Of a stretch of DNA of 64,000 nucleotides, positions 18,016 to 26,537 are shown piece after piece. Under the pieces are notes generated by a model. That model saw only the letters and a list, made by a program, of their open reading frames with translations, searched no databases and had not been told where the DNA came from. A program made the translations under genes and the position numbers. Origin of the DNA: Crassaminicella profunda (lineage in GTDB: Bacteria; Bacillota; Clostridia; Peptostreptococcales; Thermotaleaceae); NCBI RefSeq assembly GCF_019884785.1, contig NZ_CP082326.1, positions 1,977,355 through 2,041,354 on the forward strand. The letters run 5' to 3'. Position 1 is the stretch's first letter; every line of letters begins with the position of its first letter.

Positions 18016-18063
18016 GTTAATGTTTGCAATTAGTGGTATACTCACTCGAAGGAGGTGTTATAT

Positions 18064-18255
18064 ATGTCAAAAGCATGTGATGTATGTGGAAAAGGTAGAA
18101 TTTCTGGTAATAATGTAAGTCACTCTAATCGTCATTCAAGAAGAGTTTGGGGTGCAAACATAAAAAAAGTTAAAGCTATTGTTGATGGTTCTCCAAAAAG
18201 AATCAGTGTATGTACTAGATGCCTACGTTCTAACAAGGTTGAAAGAGCTATATAG
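18064..18255 (+). CDS. rpmB: 50S ribosomal protein L28
   Basis: 63 residues. Starts MSKACDVCGKGRISGNNVSH, continues SRRVWGANIKKVK and ends with CTRCLRSNKVERA; the two CxxC pairs show the zinc-binding form. The ATG at 18064 follows GGAGGTG; the upstream in-frame ATG at 18055 has the ribosome site overlapping it. It is transcribed against its neighbours, the same relative position it has next to yloU in B. subtilis. Confidence 0.97.
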   Translation: MSKACDVCGKGRISGNNVSHSNRHSRRVWGANIKKVKAIVDGSPKRISVCTRCLRSNKVERAI

Positions 18256-18261
18256 CTTTTT

Positions 18262-18290
18262 AAAGCCTACCTCTTGAGGTAGGCTTTATT
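18262..18290 (+). terminator. Terminator after rpmB
   Basis: AAAGCCTACCTC and GAGGTAGGCTTT form a 12-bp stem closely following the rpmB stop, then ATTTATGTTTTTT. Confidence 0.88.
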
Positions 18291-18301
18291 TATGTTTTTT
18301 G

Positions 18302-18487
18302 TCAATAACTACAAAATAATTTATATCCTATATAAATCATCATGATTCCTACTATAATGAGCCATACACTAACAGGTAAAATTTTAATAGCAATAATAAG
18401 CACACCAATCATCAAAAGAATGATTCCAATGCAAGCTTTATTGAGTCTTCTCCAAATAGGACAACATCTTCTCCTTCTCAAAACCAT
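18302..18487 (-). CDS. Small membrane protein, unknown function (paralogue of the upstream 51-residue protein)
   Basis: 61 residues. A basic, Cys-containing N-terminus (MVLRRRRCCPIWRRLNK) is followed by two hydrophobic segments at about 19-35 and 38-57. I use the ATG at 18487, 2-3 nt after an AAAGGGGG tract that could serve a slightly shorter spacing; the longer frame to 18565 overlaps the next gene in another frame. It is 8 bp from the upstream small gene and resembles it in layout, a charged Cys start and a hydrophobic pair with a Pro-x-x-x-W turn. Function not recognised. Confidence 0.65.
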   Translation of the reverse strand: MVLRRRRCCPIWRRLNKACIGIILLMIGVLIIAIKILPVSVWLIIVGIMMIYIGYKLFCSY

Positions 18488-18495
18488 TCCCCCTT

Positions 18496-18651
18496 TCAAA
18501 TGATTTTGAATAATAATAATACAAATACAATCCCTAAACCTCCTAATATACAATACCATATCCATAAGGGTATAAATTCTATAAGAATAATTGCTCCTCC
18601 TAAAGCCAATAAGACGCCTAATACCTTTTTAATACATGGCTTTTTCCTCAA
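18496..18651 (-). CDS. Very small membrane protein, unknown function (51 residues)
   Basis: An open frame starting at TTG (18651), about 7 nt after GGGGTGA, and ending at TGA gives 51 residues. The N-terminus is MRKKPCIKKVLGVLL, followed by two hydrophobic helices separated by a short turn (IEFIPLWIWY). It is shorter than common ORF cut-offs. The paired gene downstream looks related. In B. subtilis the spot between thiN and rpmB holds spoVM, but this sequence is not SpoVM-like (two transmembrane helices, not one amphipathic helix). Confidence 0.6.
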   Translation of the reverse strand: MRKKPCIKKVLGVLLALGGAIILIEFIPLWIWYCILGGLGIVFVLLLFKII

Positions 18652-18720
18652 AAAATCACCCCGTCAGTTGATCTTTAAATCTAATTATTATATCTTATTC
18701 ATTTTTATGAAAATTGATAC

Positions 18721-18746
18721 AAAAAAAACCCATTTAAAATGGGTTT
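18721..18746 (-). terminator. Terminator after thiN
   Basis: AAACCCATTT/AAATGGGTTT stem overlapping the thiN stop and followed on the minus strand by eight Ts, a textbook intrinsic terminator. Confidence 0.9.
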
Positions 18747-19380
18747 AATCTCGAGCCTTTATTACTAATAGCTTTCCTTTTTTAATGTTTATTTTTGCTT
18801 TTGTACTCATAAATCTATTACTTATCCCAATAGATGAACCCATTGGTATAGTTGCATCCTCTAATGGATATTCAAGCCCCTTTAGTGTCACTCCTACAAC
18901 TTCTTCACTCAAAGGAATAATAGATAAAGTATCTCCTATTTCTCCTTCTATTTCCAAAGAATTCTCTATAACCATTATTTCATTATGTTCATTCATTATT
19001 TTTGCTTTGATTCCCTTTTCTGCTAAAGGCCTCAATAAAGTGATATTAGCAATAGTATGATCCATTCTACTGCCTATAGCCCCTAAGAATACAATTTCCG
19101 TAGCACCTTTTTTAAGTGCATACTCTATAGCCAACTCCATATCTGTATAATCTTTCTTTTTAGGAAATTTATATAGAGCAATATTTTCCTTTTCAAAATA
19201 TTCTTTCGTATCTTCATCAATTGAATCTAAATCTCCTACAATCATATGAGGCAATATATTCATCTTAAATAAATGTCTAGCCCCTCCATCTGCACATATA
19301 ATACAATTACATTCTTCTATCAAGGGTATAGCCCCTTCATAATGATTAATGTCTCCATTAGCTATAATTACGCATTTCAT
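18745..19380 (-). CDS. thiN: Thiamine diphosphokinase
   Basis: Makes thiamine diphosphate from thiamine and ATP. It has 211 residues with CADGGARHLF at about 30, the metal-binding IVGDLDSI, KKDYTDMELAIEYA, and GAIGSRMDHTIANI around residue 105. It ends with a family-typical small beta domain. It is 14 bp after rpe, in the conserved prkC-rsgA-rpe-thiN chain, and has a strong terminator. Confidence 0.95.
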   Translation of the reverse strand: MKCVIIANGDINHYEGAIPLIEECNCIICADGGARHLFKMNILPHMIVGDLDSIDEDTKEYFEKENIALYKFPKKKDYTDMELAIEYALKKGATEIVFLGAIGSRMDHTIANITLLRPLAEKGIKAKIMNEHNEIMVIENSLEIEGEIGDTLSIIPLSEEVVGVTLKGLEYPLEDATIPMGSSIGISNRFMSTKAKINIKKGKLLVIKARD

Positions 19381-19393
19381 AAAATCATTCCAC

Positions 19394-20050
19394 CTAAAGT
19401 GCAGTTTTTTCTTTAAAGATTTTTATTGTTTCCTCTATATTCTCTGCATTAAAAATTGCAGAACCAGCAACCAATATATTAGCTCCTGCTTTCACTATAT
19501 CATAAGCATTATCTAATTTAACCCCTCCATCAATCTCAATGTCCACATTTAACCCTTTTTCATCAATCATTTTTCTTAAAGTCTTGATCTTCTCCAATAC
19601 AGAAGGGATAAATTTTTGTCCTCCAAATCCAGGATTTACAGACATTAATAAAACCATATCAATATCTTCTAATATATGCTCAATTGTATGAAGGGATGTA
19701 GCAGGATTTAAAGATACAGCTGCTTTTACACCATGACTTTTGATATTTTGGATCGTTCGATGAAGATGTGGACAAGCTTCCACATGAACAGTGATGATAT
19801 CTGCTCCATGTTTTACGAATTCAGGTATATATTGATCAGGATTTTCGATCATTAGATGCACATCGAATGAAAGCTTTGTTTTACCTTTAATACTGTTAAG
19901 AATTAACGGTCCTATTGTGATATTAGGAACAAAATGTCCATCCATTACATCTATATGCAATAAATCCGCACCTCCGTCTTCTACCTTTTTTATATCTTCT
20001 AATAAACTTCCAAAATTTGCTGATAATATAGATGGTGCTATTTTTACCAT
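19394..20050 (-). CDS. rpe: Ribulose-phosphate 3-epimerase
   Basis: Interconverts ribulose-5-phosphate and xylulose-5-phosphate. It is a 218-residue TIM barrel: [46 protein letters not shown] and [12 protein letters not shown], with the metal-binding His/Asp residues in place. It lies 2 bp after rsgA. Confidence 0.96.
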   Translation of the reverse strand: MVKIAPSILSANFGSLLEDIKKVEDGGADLLHIDVMDGHFVPNITIGPLILNSIKGKTKLSFDVHLMIENPDQYIPEFVKHGADIITVHVEACPHLHRTIQNIKSHGVKAAVSLNPATSLHTIEHILEDIDMVLLMSVNPGFGGQKFIPSVLEKIKTLRKMIDEKGLNVDIEIDGGVKLDNAYDIVKAGANILVAGSAIFNAENIEETIKIFKEKTAL

Positions 20051-20052
20051 GA

Positions 20053-20925
20053 TTAGTACCTCCTCTTTTGATTGATCTCTTTCAATAATTGAATATAGCT
20101 TTCATATCTAGATCTACTAATATTATTTTCTTCTACAGCATCCTTTACGGCACATTTAGGTTCATTTACATGTTTACATCCTGTAAATTTACATTTACCA
20201 ATAAGAGGGGTAAATTCTCTAAATAAATACTGTAATTCATCTTCTTCGATAAAGTCCAAATTTAAAGAGCTAAAACCTGGTGTATCTAATACCCATCCTC
20301 CAAAATCTAATTCTAGTAGCTCCACATGTCTTGTTGTATGCTTTCCCCTTTTATTCTTTTCACTAATTTCTCCAGTCTTTAAAGAAAGGTTTGGTTGTGT
20401 TGCATTTAACAGAGAAGATTTTCCTACTCCTGATGGTCCTGCAAAAACAGTTATTTTATCTTTTAATATTTCTTTAAAACCATCAATACCCATTCCTAAT
20501 TTTACGCTTGTACTAATTACTGGATATCCTGCAGCACTATAAAGATTTTTTAATTTTATCACATATTCTTCATCTAGATCCATTTTATTAAAACAAACAA
20601 CCACATCAACATCTTCATTTTCTGCCATAGCCAAAAATCTATCTAAAAGCATCAAATGAGGATCAGGTTTTTTTGCTGCAAAAACAATAATTGCTTGATT
20701 TACATTGGCAACTGGCGGTCGAATAAATTCCATATCCCGATGGATTATTTCTTCCACCATTCCTTGATTAGAAGCTTTATTAACTGAAATTTTTACCCGA
20801 TCCCCCACTAAAGGTGTTACTTTTTGTTTTCTAAATTTTCCTCTAGCACGGCATTCATATACAGTATCCTGTGATTTAACGTAATAAAATCCTCCAATTC
20901 CTTTTGTAATAATGCCACTAATCAT
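20053..20925 (-). CDS. rsgA: Ribosome small-subunit-dependent GTPase A
   Basis: Circularly permuted GTPase assisting late 30S maturation. It has 290 residues: an N-terminal OB fold, then G4 (CFNKMDL) before G1 ([13 protein letters not shown]), G3 LDTPGFSS, and a C-terminal zinc site with the Cys/His pattern [15 protein letters not shown]. The start at 20925 overlaps the end of prkC by 8 bp (ATGATTAG). An in-frame start 21 bp further upstream would overlap more and lacks a ribosome site. Coupled to prkC and rpe. Confidence 0.96.
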   Translation of the reverse strand: MISGIITKGIGGFYYVKSQDTVYECRARGKFRKQKVTPLVGDRVKISVNKASNQGMVEEIIHRDMEFIRPPVANVNQAIIVFAAKKPDPHLMLLDRFLAMAENEDVDVVVCFNKMDLDEEYVIKLKNLYSAAGYPVISTSVKLGMGIDGFKEILKDKITVFAGPSGVGKSSLLNATQPNLSLKTGEISEKNKRGKHTTRHVELLELDFGGWVLDTPGFSSLNLDFIEEDELQYLFREFTPLIGKCKFTGCKHVNEPKCAVKDAVEENNISRSRYESYIQLLKEINQKRRY

Positions 20926-22852
20926 CAGATATCTTCCCCGTTTCAAAGTCTATTTGCCTTCTTGTTATCAGCTCATTATCAAAGTAAATTTCGATAGTAG
21001 CCTTATCTCTACCTTTTATGGTTATTCTTTTCCCACTATCTGATTTATGTTGTGTTTCACTATAAACATCTGTTGAAATTCCATTTTGAATTTTTATAAT
21101 CTTTAATACAAAATCTTCTTGTTTTGCTTCATTATAGAACAATGGAAAAGAAACAGTCTTCATTTGTAATTCATCTTCTTCAGAAGGTTGAGTTACTTCT
21201 TCTGGACCTTTACTAACAACTAAGTTGATCGTCCTATTCTCTTCTACTTCACTTCCAGCCTTAAAGCTTTGTGAAATAACTAAATCTTTCTCAATTTTTT
21301 CGTCAAACCGCTCTTCAATTTTCCATTTTAATCCTGAAGTCTGAAGGGTACTCTTAGCCTTATCAATTTTCTCACCTACTAGGTTTGGCATTAAAATCAT
21401 TTTTATCTCTGGCCCTTGACTCACAACAAAATTTACATCTGTATTCTTGCCTACTTTTTCACCAGCCGTTGGACTTTGACTAATAATGATCCCTACAGGT
21501 AAGGAATTATAATCATATTTTACTATCCCTTCTTCAAGATCCGCATTATCTAACATATAACTAATCTCGTTAATATTTTTATTTTTAAAACTAGGTACCT
21601 CTACTAATTCTGGTCCTTTACTAACAGTTAATTTTACTGTATATCCAGCTTTACGAGTTTCACCAGCAGCTGGTTCTTGTCCAATTACGTACCCCTTTTC
21701 ATACTCATCGCTATTCTTTTCACCTGTTTTTACCGCCTTGAATCCAAGATTTTCTAAGTTCTTTTGTGCTACTTCAAAGGATATACCTACTAACTTTGGA
21801 ACCTGTTTTGGTGGAATAAAAAACTTATCTTTTAAATAGAACACAGCTCCTGTAAAAAGAAGTGCTAAAATAAATGCTGTTACAATTGCGCTTAAAACAA
21901 TTCTACGATTACCTTTTTTTCTCTTTGAACTTTCATAATCATCATCCATGTCTAATTCCTCATCTTTTATAGCAGGAATAACCTGTGTTGGACTATCATC
22001 ATCCTCTTCAAATCTTACAAAACTTCCTGCTGGCTGTTTTAATGCTTGTTCCAAATCTTCACAAATCTCTTTCGTACTATTGTATCTTTTAGTCTGATCT
22101 TTTTGAGTTGCCTTTATAATAATATCTTCTAGAGCTTGAGGAATTTGTGGATTGATCAAAGAAGGAGGTGTTATATCTTCTTTAATATGCTTTAATGCAA
22201 TAGAAATAGGACTTTCCCCTTCAAAAGGAACTTTTCCTGTTGCCATTTCATAAAGAACAATTCCAAGGGAATATAAATCAGATTTTTCATCAATATACCC
22301 ACCCCTAGCTTGTTCAGGAGAAAAATAATGTACTGAACCAATTACATTTCCTGTATTGGTAACAGTTGAAGATGTAACAGCCCTAGCAATCCCAAAATCT
22401 GTAACCTTTACTCTTCCATCATCAGTAATCAATATATTATGAGGCTTTATATCCCTATGAACAATATGATTGTTATGGGCATGTTGCAGTGCTAATGCAA
22501 TTTGTTTTGCAATATTTATGATTTTATCTGGATTAAGGGGTCCTCTTTCTTTGATAAATTGCTTTAAGGTTTTTCCCTTTACTAATTCCATCACAATATA
22601 ATATATATCATTTTCATCATTTCCCACATCATAGATATTCACAATGTTTGGATGAGAAAGACTTGCAGCAGCTTGAGACTCCTTTCTAAAAGAATGAATA
22701 AATTCTTCATCACTTGTAAATTCAGGCCTCAATATTTTTACAGCAACAAATCGGTTTAAAAGTTTACATTTAGCCTTATATACTAAAGCCATCCCACCTC
22801 CACCGATTTTTTCAATAATTTCATATCGATTTCCTAATATTTTTCCTATCAT
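20918..22852 (-). CDS. prkC: PASTA-domain Ser/Thr protein kinase
   Basis: Eukaryote-like membrane kinase, 644 residues. It has a kinase domain at 1-270 with GGGGMALVY, VAVKIL, HRDIKPHNIL and DFGIARA. A cytoplasmic linker is followed by one transmembrane segment at roughly 315-340, then three extracellular PASTA repeats to about 545 and an unusual extra C-terminal domain of about 95 residues rich in beta-type sequence. PrkC in Bacillus senses muropeptides during germination. It is paired with the phosphatase prpC 25 bp upstream. Confidence 0.96.
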   Translation of the reverse strand: MIGKILGNRYEIIEKIGGGGMALVYKAKCKLLNRFVAVKILRPEFTSDEEFIHSFRKESQAAASLSHPNIVNIYDVGNDENDIYYIVMELVKGKTLKQFIKERGPLNPDKIINIAKQIALALQHAHNNHIVHRDIKPHNILITDDGRVKVTDFGIARAVTSSTVTNTGNVIGSVHYFSPEQARGGYIDEKSDLYSLGIVLYEMATGKVPFEGESPISIALKHIKEDITPPSLINPQIPQALEDIIIKATQKDQTKRYNSTKEICEDLEQALKQPAGSFVRFEEDDDSPTQVIPAIKDEELDMDDDYESSKRKKGNRRIVLSAIVTAFILALLFTGAVFYLKDKFFIPPKQVPKLVGISFEVAQKNLENLGFKAVKTGEKNSDEYEKGYVIGQEPAAGETRKAGYTVKLTVSKGPELVEVPSFKNKNINEISYMLDNADLEEGIVKYDYNSLPVGIIISQSPTAGEKVGKNTDVNFVVSQGPEIKMILMPNLVGEKIDKAKSTLQTSGLKWKIEERFDEKIEKDLVISQSFKAGSEVEENRTINLVVSKGPEEVTQPSEEDELQMKTVSFPLFYNEAKQEDFVLKIIKIQNGISTDVYSETQHKSDSGKRITIKGRDKATIEIYFDNELITRRQIDFETGKISDD

Positions 22853-22877
22853 ATTTTCACCTCGATTCTATTTATCC

Positions 22878-23609
22878 TTATCTATTCTTTATTGCCACAA
22901 CCGTAATATTGTCATGTCCGCCTCTTTCATTGGCTAACGATACCAAATGTTCACAAGCCTTTTGCATATTATTAGCATCTACTAATACATTTTTAATTTC
23001 TTCTACCTCTATCAAATTGGATAATCCATCTGTACATAATAAAATCACATCATCATCCTGTAAATCTAAAGTAAACACATCAATCATAATATCCTCTTCA
23101 GTCCCTAGAGCACGTGTAATCATATTCCTCTGAGGATGAATCCTTGCTTCATTTTCAGTAATGCTTCCATTTTTTAAAAGCTCTGCTACTAAAGAATGAT
23201 CCTCAGTAATTTGTGATAATTTATTTTTGCGCATTAAATAGGCTCTACTATCTCCAACGTGTGCAATATATAACTTTGATAATAAAAGCACCACCGTTAA
23301 GGTAGTTCCCATACCATGACATTCAATTTCTCTTTTAGATCTTTGAAATATATTATGATTTGCTTCTAAAGTTGCCCTCTTTAAAATTTCACAAACAGTT
23401 TTTTCATCTTCATCAAAAAACTCACTTGTATGATCCTCCATAAAATCTTTTATAGACTGAATCGCCACATTACTAGCAACCTCTCCAGCATTATGTCCTC
23501 CCATACCATCAGCAACAATAAATAAATTTAAGTTTCCATTTGCTATGTAATAGGCATCCTCATTTATTTCCCTGACCTTACCAATATGAGAATAGGCTCC
23601 AATTTCCAT
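22878..23609 (-). CDS. prpC: PP2C-type Ser/Thr phosphatase
   Basis: Counteracts PrkC. It has 243 residues with metal-binding motifs YSHIGKVREINEDAYY, IVADGMGGHNAGEVAS, AHVGDSRAYL, TEDHSLV, LCTDGLSN and GGHDNITVV. No membrane segment was seen. In B. subtilis rlmN precedes prpC; here the upstream neighbour is rsmB, separated by about 90 bp without a gene. Confidence 0.96.
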   Translation of the reverse strand: MEIGAYSHIGKVREINEDAYYIANGNLNLFIVADGMGGHNAGEVASNVAIQSIKDFMEDHTSEFFDEDEKTVCEILKRATLEANHNIFQRSKREIECHGMGTTLTVVLLLSKLYIAHVGDSRAYLMRKNKLSQITEDHSLVAELLKNGSITENEARIHPQRNMITRALGTEEDIMIDVFTLDLQDDDVILLCTDGLSNLIEVEEIKNVLVDANNMQKACEHLVSLANERGGHDNITVVAIKNR

Positions 23610-23700
23610 CCAATCACCTCACCAATCAAACCAATTGATTTTGACAATATTTTTTATACAAACCCTATTATATCACATTCATTACCAATTGTTGATGTTC

Positions 23701-25041
23701 TTATCCATTGTTTCTTCTTAATTTACATATAAAAAAACCATCTGTTTTATATGTATTGGGATATAATTGTAAAAATTTTTCTTCTGATTTTAAGTTAGAT
23801 GGCAACGTATCATTTACATCTACCATTTCAAAATCATTATGCTCTTTTATGAATTTTTTTATAATATCCATATTTTCTTCTTTTTCTATTGTACATGTAC
23901 TATACACTAAAACACCATCTTTTTTTACGTATTTACTAGCATTTTTTAATATTTCTAACTGCAACTTTGAAATTTCTTCTATATCTTGTGGTTTTTTATT
24001 ATATTTCAATTCTGGTTTTCTTCTTATGATTCCCAGTCCTGAACAGGGTGCATCAACAAGAACTTTATCTGCTTTGCCTAAAAGAGACTCATCCAACTCT
24101 TTCGCATCAAAAACTTCTGTTTTGATCATACCAATTCCTAATCTTTTGGCGTTATCATTTATCAATTTTAGTTTATGATTATATATATCTCTCGCTAATA
24201 TTTTTCCATTATTTTTCATCAGTTGAGCAATATGTGTGGTTTTTCCTCCTGGAGCCGCACATACATCTATAACAAATTCCCCTGGTTTTGGAGCAAGTAC
24301 ATGAGCAACTAGCATAGAACTTTCATCTTGGATTTGAAAAAATCCTTTCTGATAAATTTCCATATTTTCAATATTTCCTAAATGACTAATATGTATAGCC
24401 TCTTTTACAAAAGTATCTGGAAAAACTTTCACATCTTCTTTGATAAAGCTTTCGATTAACTCTTCCTTTGTAACCTTTAATGTATTTGTTCGAACGGAAA
24501 GCTTAGGCGTTTCATTATTGGCTTTTAATAAATTGATTGTAAAATCTTGTCCAAATTCTTTCATCCACTTTTCTACTAACCATTCAGGATGGGAATAAGT
24601 AATAGAAAGATGTTTGATCTTATCCTCTTTCATAGTTGGTACTTTTATATCCTTCTTATTTCTTAAAAAACTTCTTAATATGCCATTTACAAAACCAGAA
24701 GATCTATAATCAACTTTCTTTACTAATTTTACACTTTCATCAACAGCTGCAAATTCTGGTATTTTATCAAGATATATAATTTGATATAATCCCATCCTAA
24801 GAATATTTAAAACTTTTACATTTATTTTTTTCATTTTCATTTTTGAAAAGGTTCCAATGATAAAATCTAAATATATCTTATTTTCTAAAACACCATATAC
24901 CAGTTCAGATATAAATCTTCTATCTAGATTGGGAATATCTTTTCCCTTTAAGGCTCTATTGATTGCAATATTTGAAAATGCATTATTCTTTTCTATGTCT
25001 ACCAATATATCTAAAACATATTTTCTAGCATTATTTTTCAT
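23701..25041 (-). CDS. rsmB: 16S rRNA (cytosine(967)-C5)-methyltransferase
   Basis: 446 residues. The N-terminal NusB-like RNA-binding domain spans about 1-140, and a SAM methyltransferase follows with DVCAAPGGKTTHIAQ, the catalytic motifs DAPCSGLGIIRRKPE and VYSTCTIEKEEN (two Cys). It follows the protease gene across a hairpin and belongs to the fmt-rsmB-prkC region. Confident. Confidence 0.96.
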   Translation of the reverse strand: MKNNARKYVLDILVDIEKNNAFSNIAINRALKGKDIPNLDRRFISELVYGVLENKIYLDFIIGTFSKMKMKKINVKVLNILRMGLYQIIYLDKIPEFAAVDESVKLVKKVDYRSSGFVNGILRSFLRNKKDIKVPTMKEDKIKHLSITYSHPEWLVEKWMKEFGQDFTINLLKANNETPKLSVRTNTLKVTKEELIESFIKEDVKVFPDTFVKEAIHISHLGNIENMEIYQKGFFQIQDESSMLVAHVLAPKPGEFVIDVCAAPGGKTTHIAQLMKNNGKILARDIYNHKLKLINDNAKRLGIGMIKTEVFDAKELDESLLGKADKVLVDAPCSGLGIIRRKPELKYNKKPQDIEEISKLQLEILKNASKYVKKDGVLVYSTCTIEKEENMDIIKKFIKEHNDFEMVDVNDTLPSNLKSEEKFLQLYPNTYKTDGFFICKLRRNNG

Positions 25042-25061
25042 AATTTCCTCCTATATAAATG

Positions 25062-25084
25062 AATGCACCCTACTTGGGTGCATT
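25062..25084 (-). terminator. Hairpin between YugP-like gene and rsmB
   Basis: AATGCACCC/GGGTGCATT, 9-bp stem and 5-nt loop. On the minus strand only CATTTAT follows, so termination is probably incomplete, allowing read-through to rsmB. Confidence 0.5.
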
Positions 25085-25086
25085 TT

Positions 25087-25764
25087 TTAGTGTCTTCTAT
25101 TTCTTAGTAGCATCAATCTTAATAGTTGAGCAATAGAAACAGCCATTGCTGCTACATACGTAAGTGCAGCTGCATTTAAAACCTTCTTTGAAGAACTTAT
25201 TTCATTACTTGTAATAACACCATTCATTTGTAACTGTTCTATGGCTCTACTACTTGCATTAAACTCAACAGGTAAAGTAATTACTTGAAAAATTACAGCT
25301 GCTAAATAAAACACGATTCCAATATCTATTAAGGATCCTATTCCTAATATGAATCCTGCAAAAACTAATAACCATACTGCCTGTGAACCAAAGCTTGCTA
25401 TAGGTGCGATCATATTTCTCAAGGTTAGCGGAATATATCCAACATCATCTTGAATAGCATGACCTGCTTCATGTGCAGCTACACTGATTGAAGCAATAGA
25501 ACTTTCATTATAAACCTTTGAAGAAAGTCTTAAAACTTTTCTTCTAGGATCATAATGATCTGATAAATGCCCCCCTATATGTTCAACAGGCACATGAGGC
25601 ATCCCATTTCTATCTAAAATCATTCTAGCTACTTGTGCTCCCGTATAGCCTCTTGCATTTTGAATATTTAAATACTTATTAAATGTTGATCTAACTTTCG
25701 TTTGGGCATACATGGCTAAAATAATTGCAGGAATTAAAAGAATCATACCAGGTGAATAAAACAT
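25087..25764 (-). CDS. Neutral zinc metallopeptidase, YugP type
   Basis: 225-residue membrane protein. An N-terminal hydrophobic segment (about 4-20) is followed by a soluble zinc-protease part with the motif SVAAHEAGHAIQD (HExxH) near residue 98, then two to three hydrophobic segments toward the C-terminus. YugP-like proteins are widespread but substrate unknown; a membrane quality-control role is only suggested. It is adjacent to DUF116 with a 1-bp gap, so they are in one transcription unit with fmt and def. Confidence 0.88.
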   Translation of the reverse strand: MFYSPGMILLIPAIILAMYAQTKVRSTFNKYLNIQNARGYTGAQVARMILDRNGMPHVPVEHIGGHLSDHYDPRRKVLRLSSKVYNESSIASISVAAHEAGHAIQDDVGYIPLTLRNMIAPIASFGSQAVWLLVFAGFILGIGSLIDIGIVFYLAAVIFQVITLPVEFNASSRAIEQLQMNGVITSNEISSSKKVLNAAALTYVAAMAVSIAQLLRLMLLRNRRH

Positions 25765-25765
25765 A

Positions 25766-26536
25766 TTATTCCCCCTCGCCTATAAAATACTGAATGGTTT
25801 TTTCAACATCTTTTAAATTTACCCGTGTATTCACACAAGGTCCTTCTGGTCTTTCATTTAAGATCCCCATAACAGGTAACCTTTTTACATCCATAATGCC
25901 ACTGCTTAAATCTCTTTCACAAGCTACTGCAATAATGGCCTTTGGTTTCGTTTCTTTAATAATCTTTCTTGCAAGTGTTCCTCCTGTAGCAACAAATAAT
26001 TTTGTATGATATTTTTCCTTTAATGCAATTAATTGATCTATATCACATAATCCACATCTTTTACAATTGTCTATATTACTTGTTATTTTATGAGGACAAC
26101 TACTCTTTTGAAGACAATGTGGAAGTAATATGAGTATTTCCTCAGATTTCACATGAATATTAGATAACAATATCAACTGATTATTTAATTCAGAAAAAGC
26201 ACTTCTTATCTTACTTTTATCTAACCTGAGTAGTTGAGCAAGATTAATAATATTGATATAAATATACCTTAAAGAAAACTGTAGCCATCTTCTTGAAAAT
26301 GACGAAACCTTCTTACCATTCAACAATTTTACAATCATCATGAGATTAATAAAAATAAAACAGCTTATGAAAGTAGCTCCTATTAATATTATATTCAAAA
26401 CAATCTTGTATAATACAATATTACTAGATTCAACTAAATACAATGATAAAAATGCAATAAAAACAAATAGAAAAACCAAAAGAAAAAGCATTTTGATAAA
26501 AAGAATATTATTCTTTTTTATAGGGTTTACAAACAT
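25766..26536 (-). CDS. DUF116 domain membrane protein
   Basis: 256 residues. Two N-terminal hydrophobic segments (about 10-35 and 45-70) precede a cytosolic DUF116 domain with several Cys (SSCPHKI, CKRCGLCDID, IAVACERDL), possibly a metal or Fe-S site. The ATG at 26536 is 1 bp past the fmt stop and uses an AGGTGA that overlaps that stop; the in-frame GTG at 26545 lies inside it. DUF116 genes often sit beside fmt in clostridia. Function unknown. Confidence 0.85.
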   Translation of the reverse strand: MFVNPIKKNNILFIKMLFLLVFLFVFIAFLSLYLVESSNIVLYKIVLNIILIGATFISCFIFINLMMIVKLLNGKKVSSFSRRWLQFSLRYIYINIINLAQLLRLDKSKIRSAFSELNNQLILLSNIHVKSEEILILLPHCLQKSSCPHKITSNIDNCKRCGLCDIDQLIALKEKYHTKLFVATGGTLARKIIKETKPKAIIAVACERDLSSGIMDVKRLPVMGILNERPEGPCVNTRVNLKDVEKTIQYFIGEGE

Positions 26537-26537
26537 G

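Larger units (their letters stand above)
17726..18063. promoter_or_regulatory. Divergent promoter region yloU / rpmB
   Basis: This 338-bp gap holds a minus-strand promoter for yloU (TTGAAT 17804-17809, TAAAAT 17781-17786, 17-bp spacer) and a plus-strand promoter for rpmB (TTGCAA 17986-17991, TAAAAT 18010-18015, 18-bp spacer). I saw no convincing gene in the rest. Short ATG frames exist on the minus strand (for example 16 codons) but none has a ribosome site or a recognisable product. Confidence 0.65.

Noticed and set aside
18302-18651. spoVM homologue between thiN and rpmB
   Set aside because: I looked for a ~26-residue amphipathic MKFYTIKLPKFL-like peptide on both strands from 17726 to 18745 and found none. 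The frames present encode two-helix membrane proteins instead.
25062-25084. Strong plus-strand terminator reading
   Set aside because: The hairpin has a T-run on the plus strand, but no plus-strand gene lies upstream; the hairpin is read as belonging to the minus-strand gene end.
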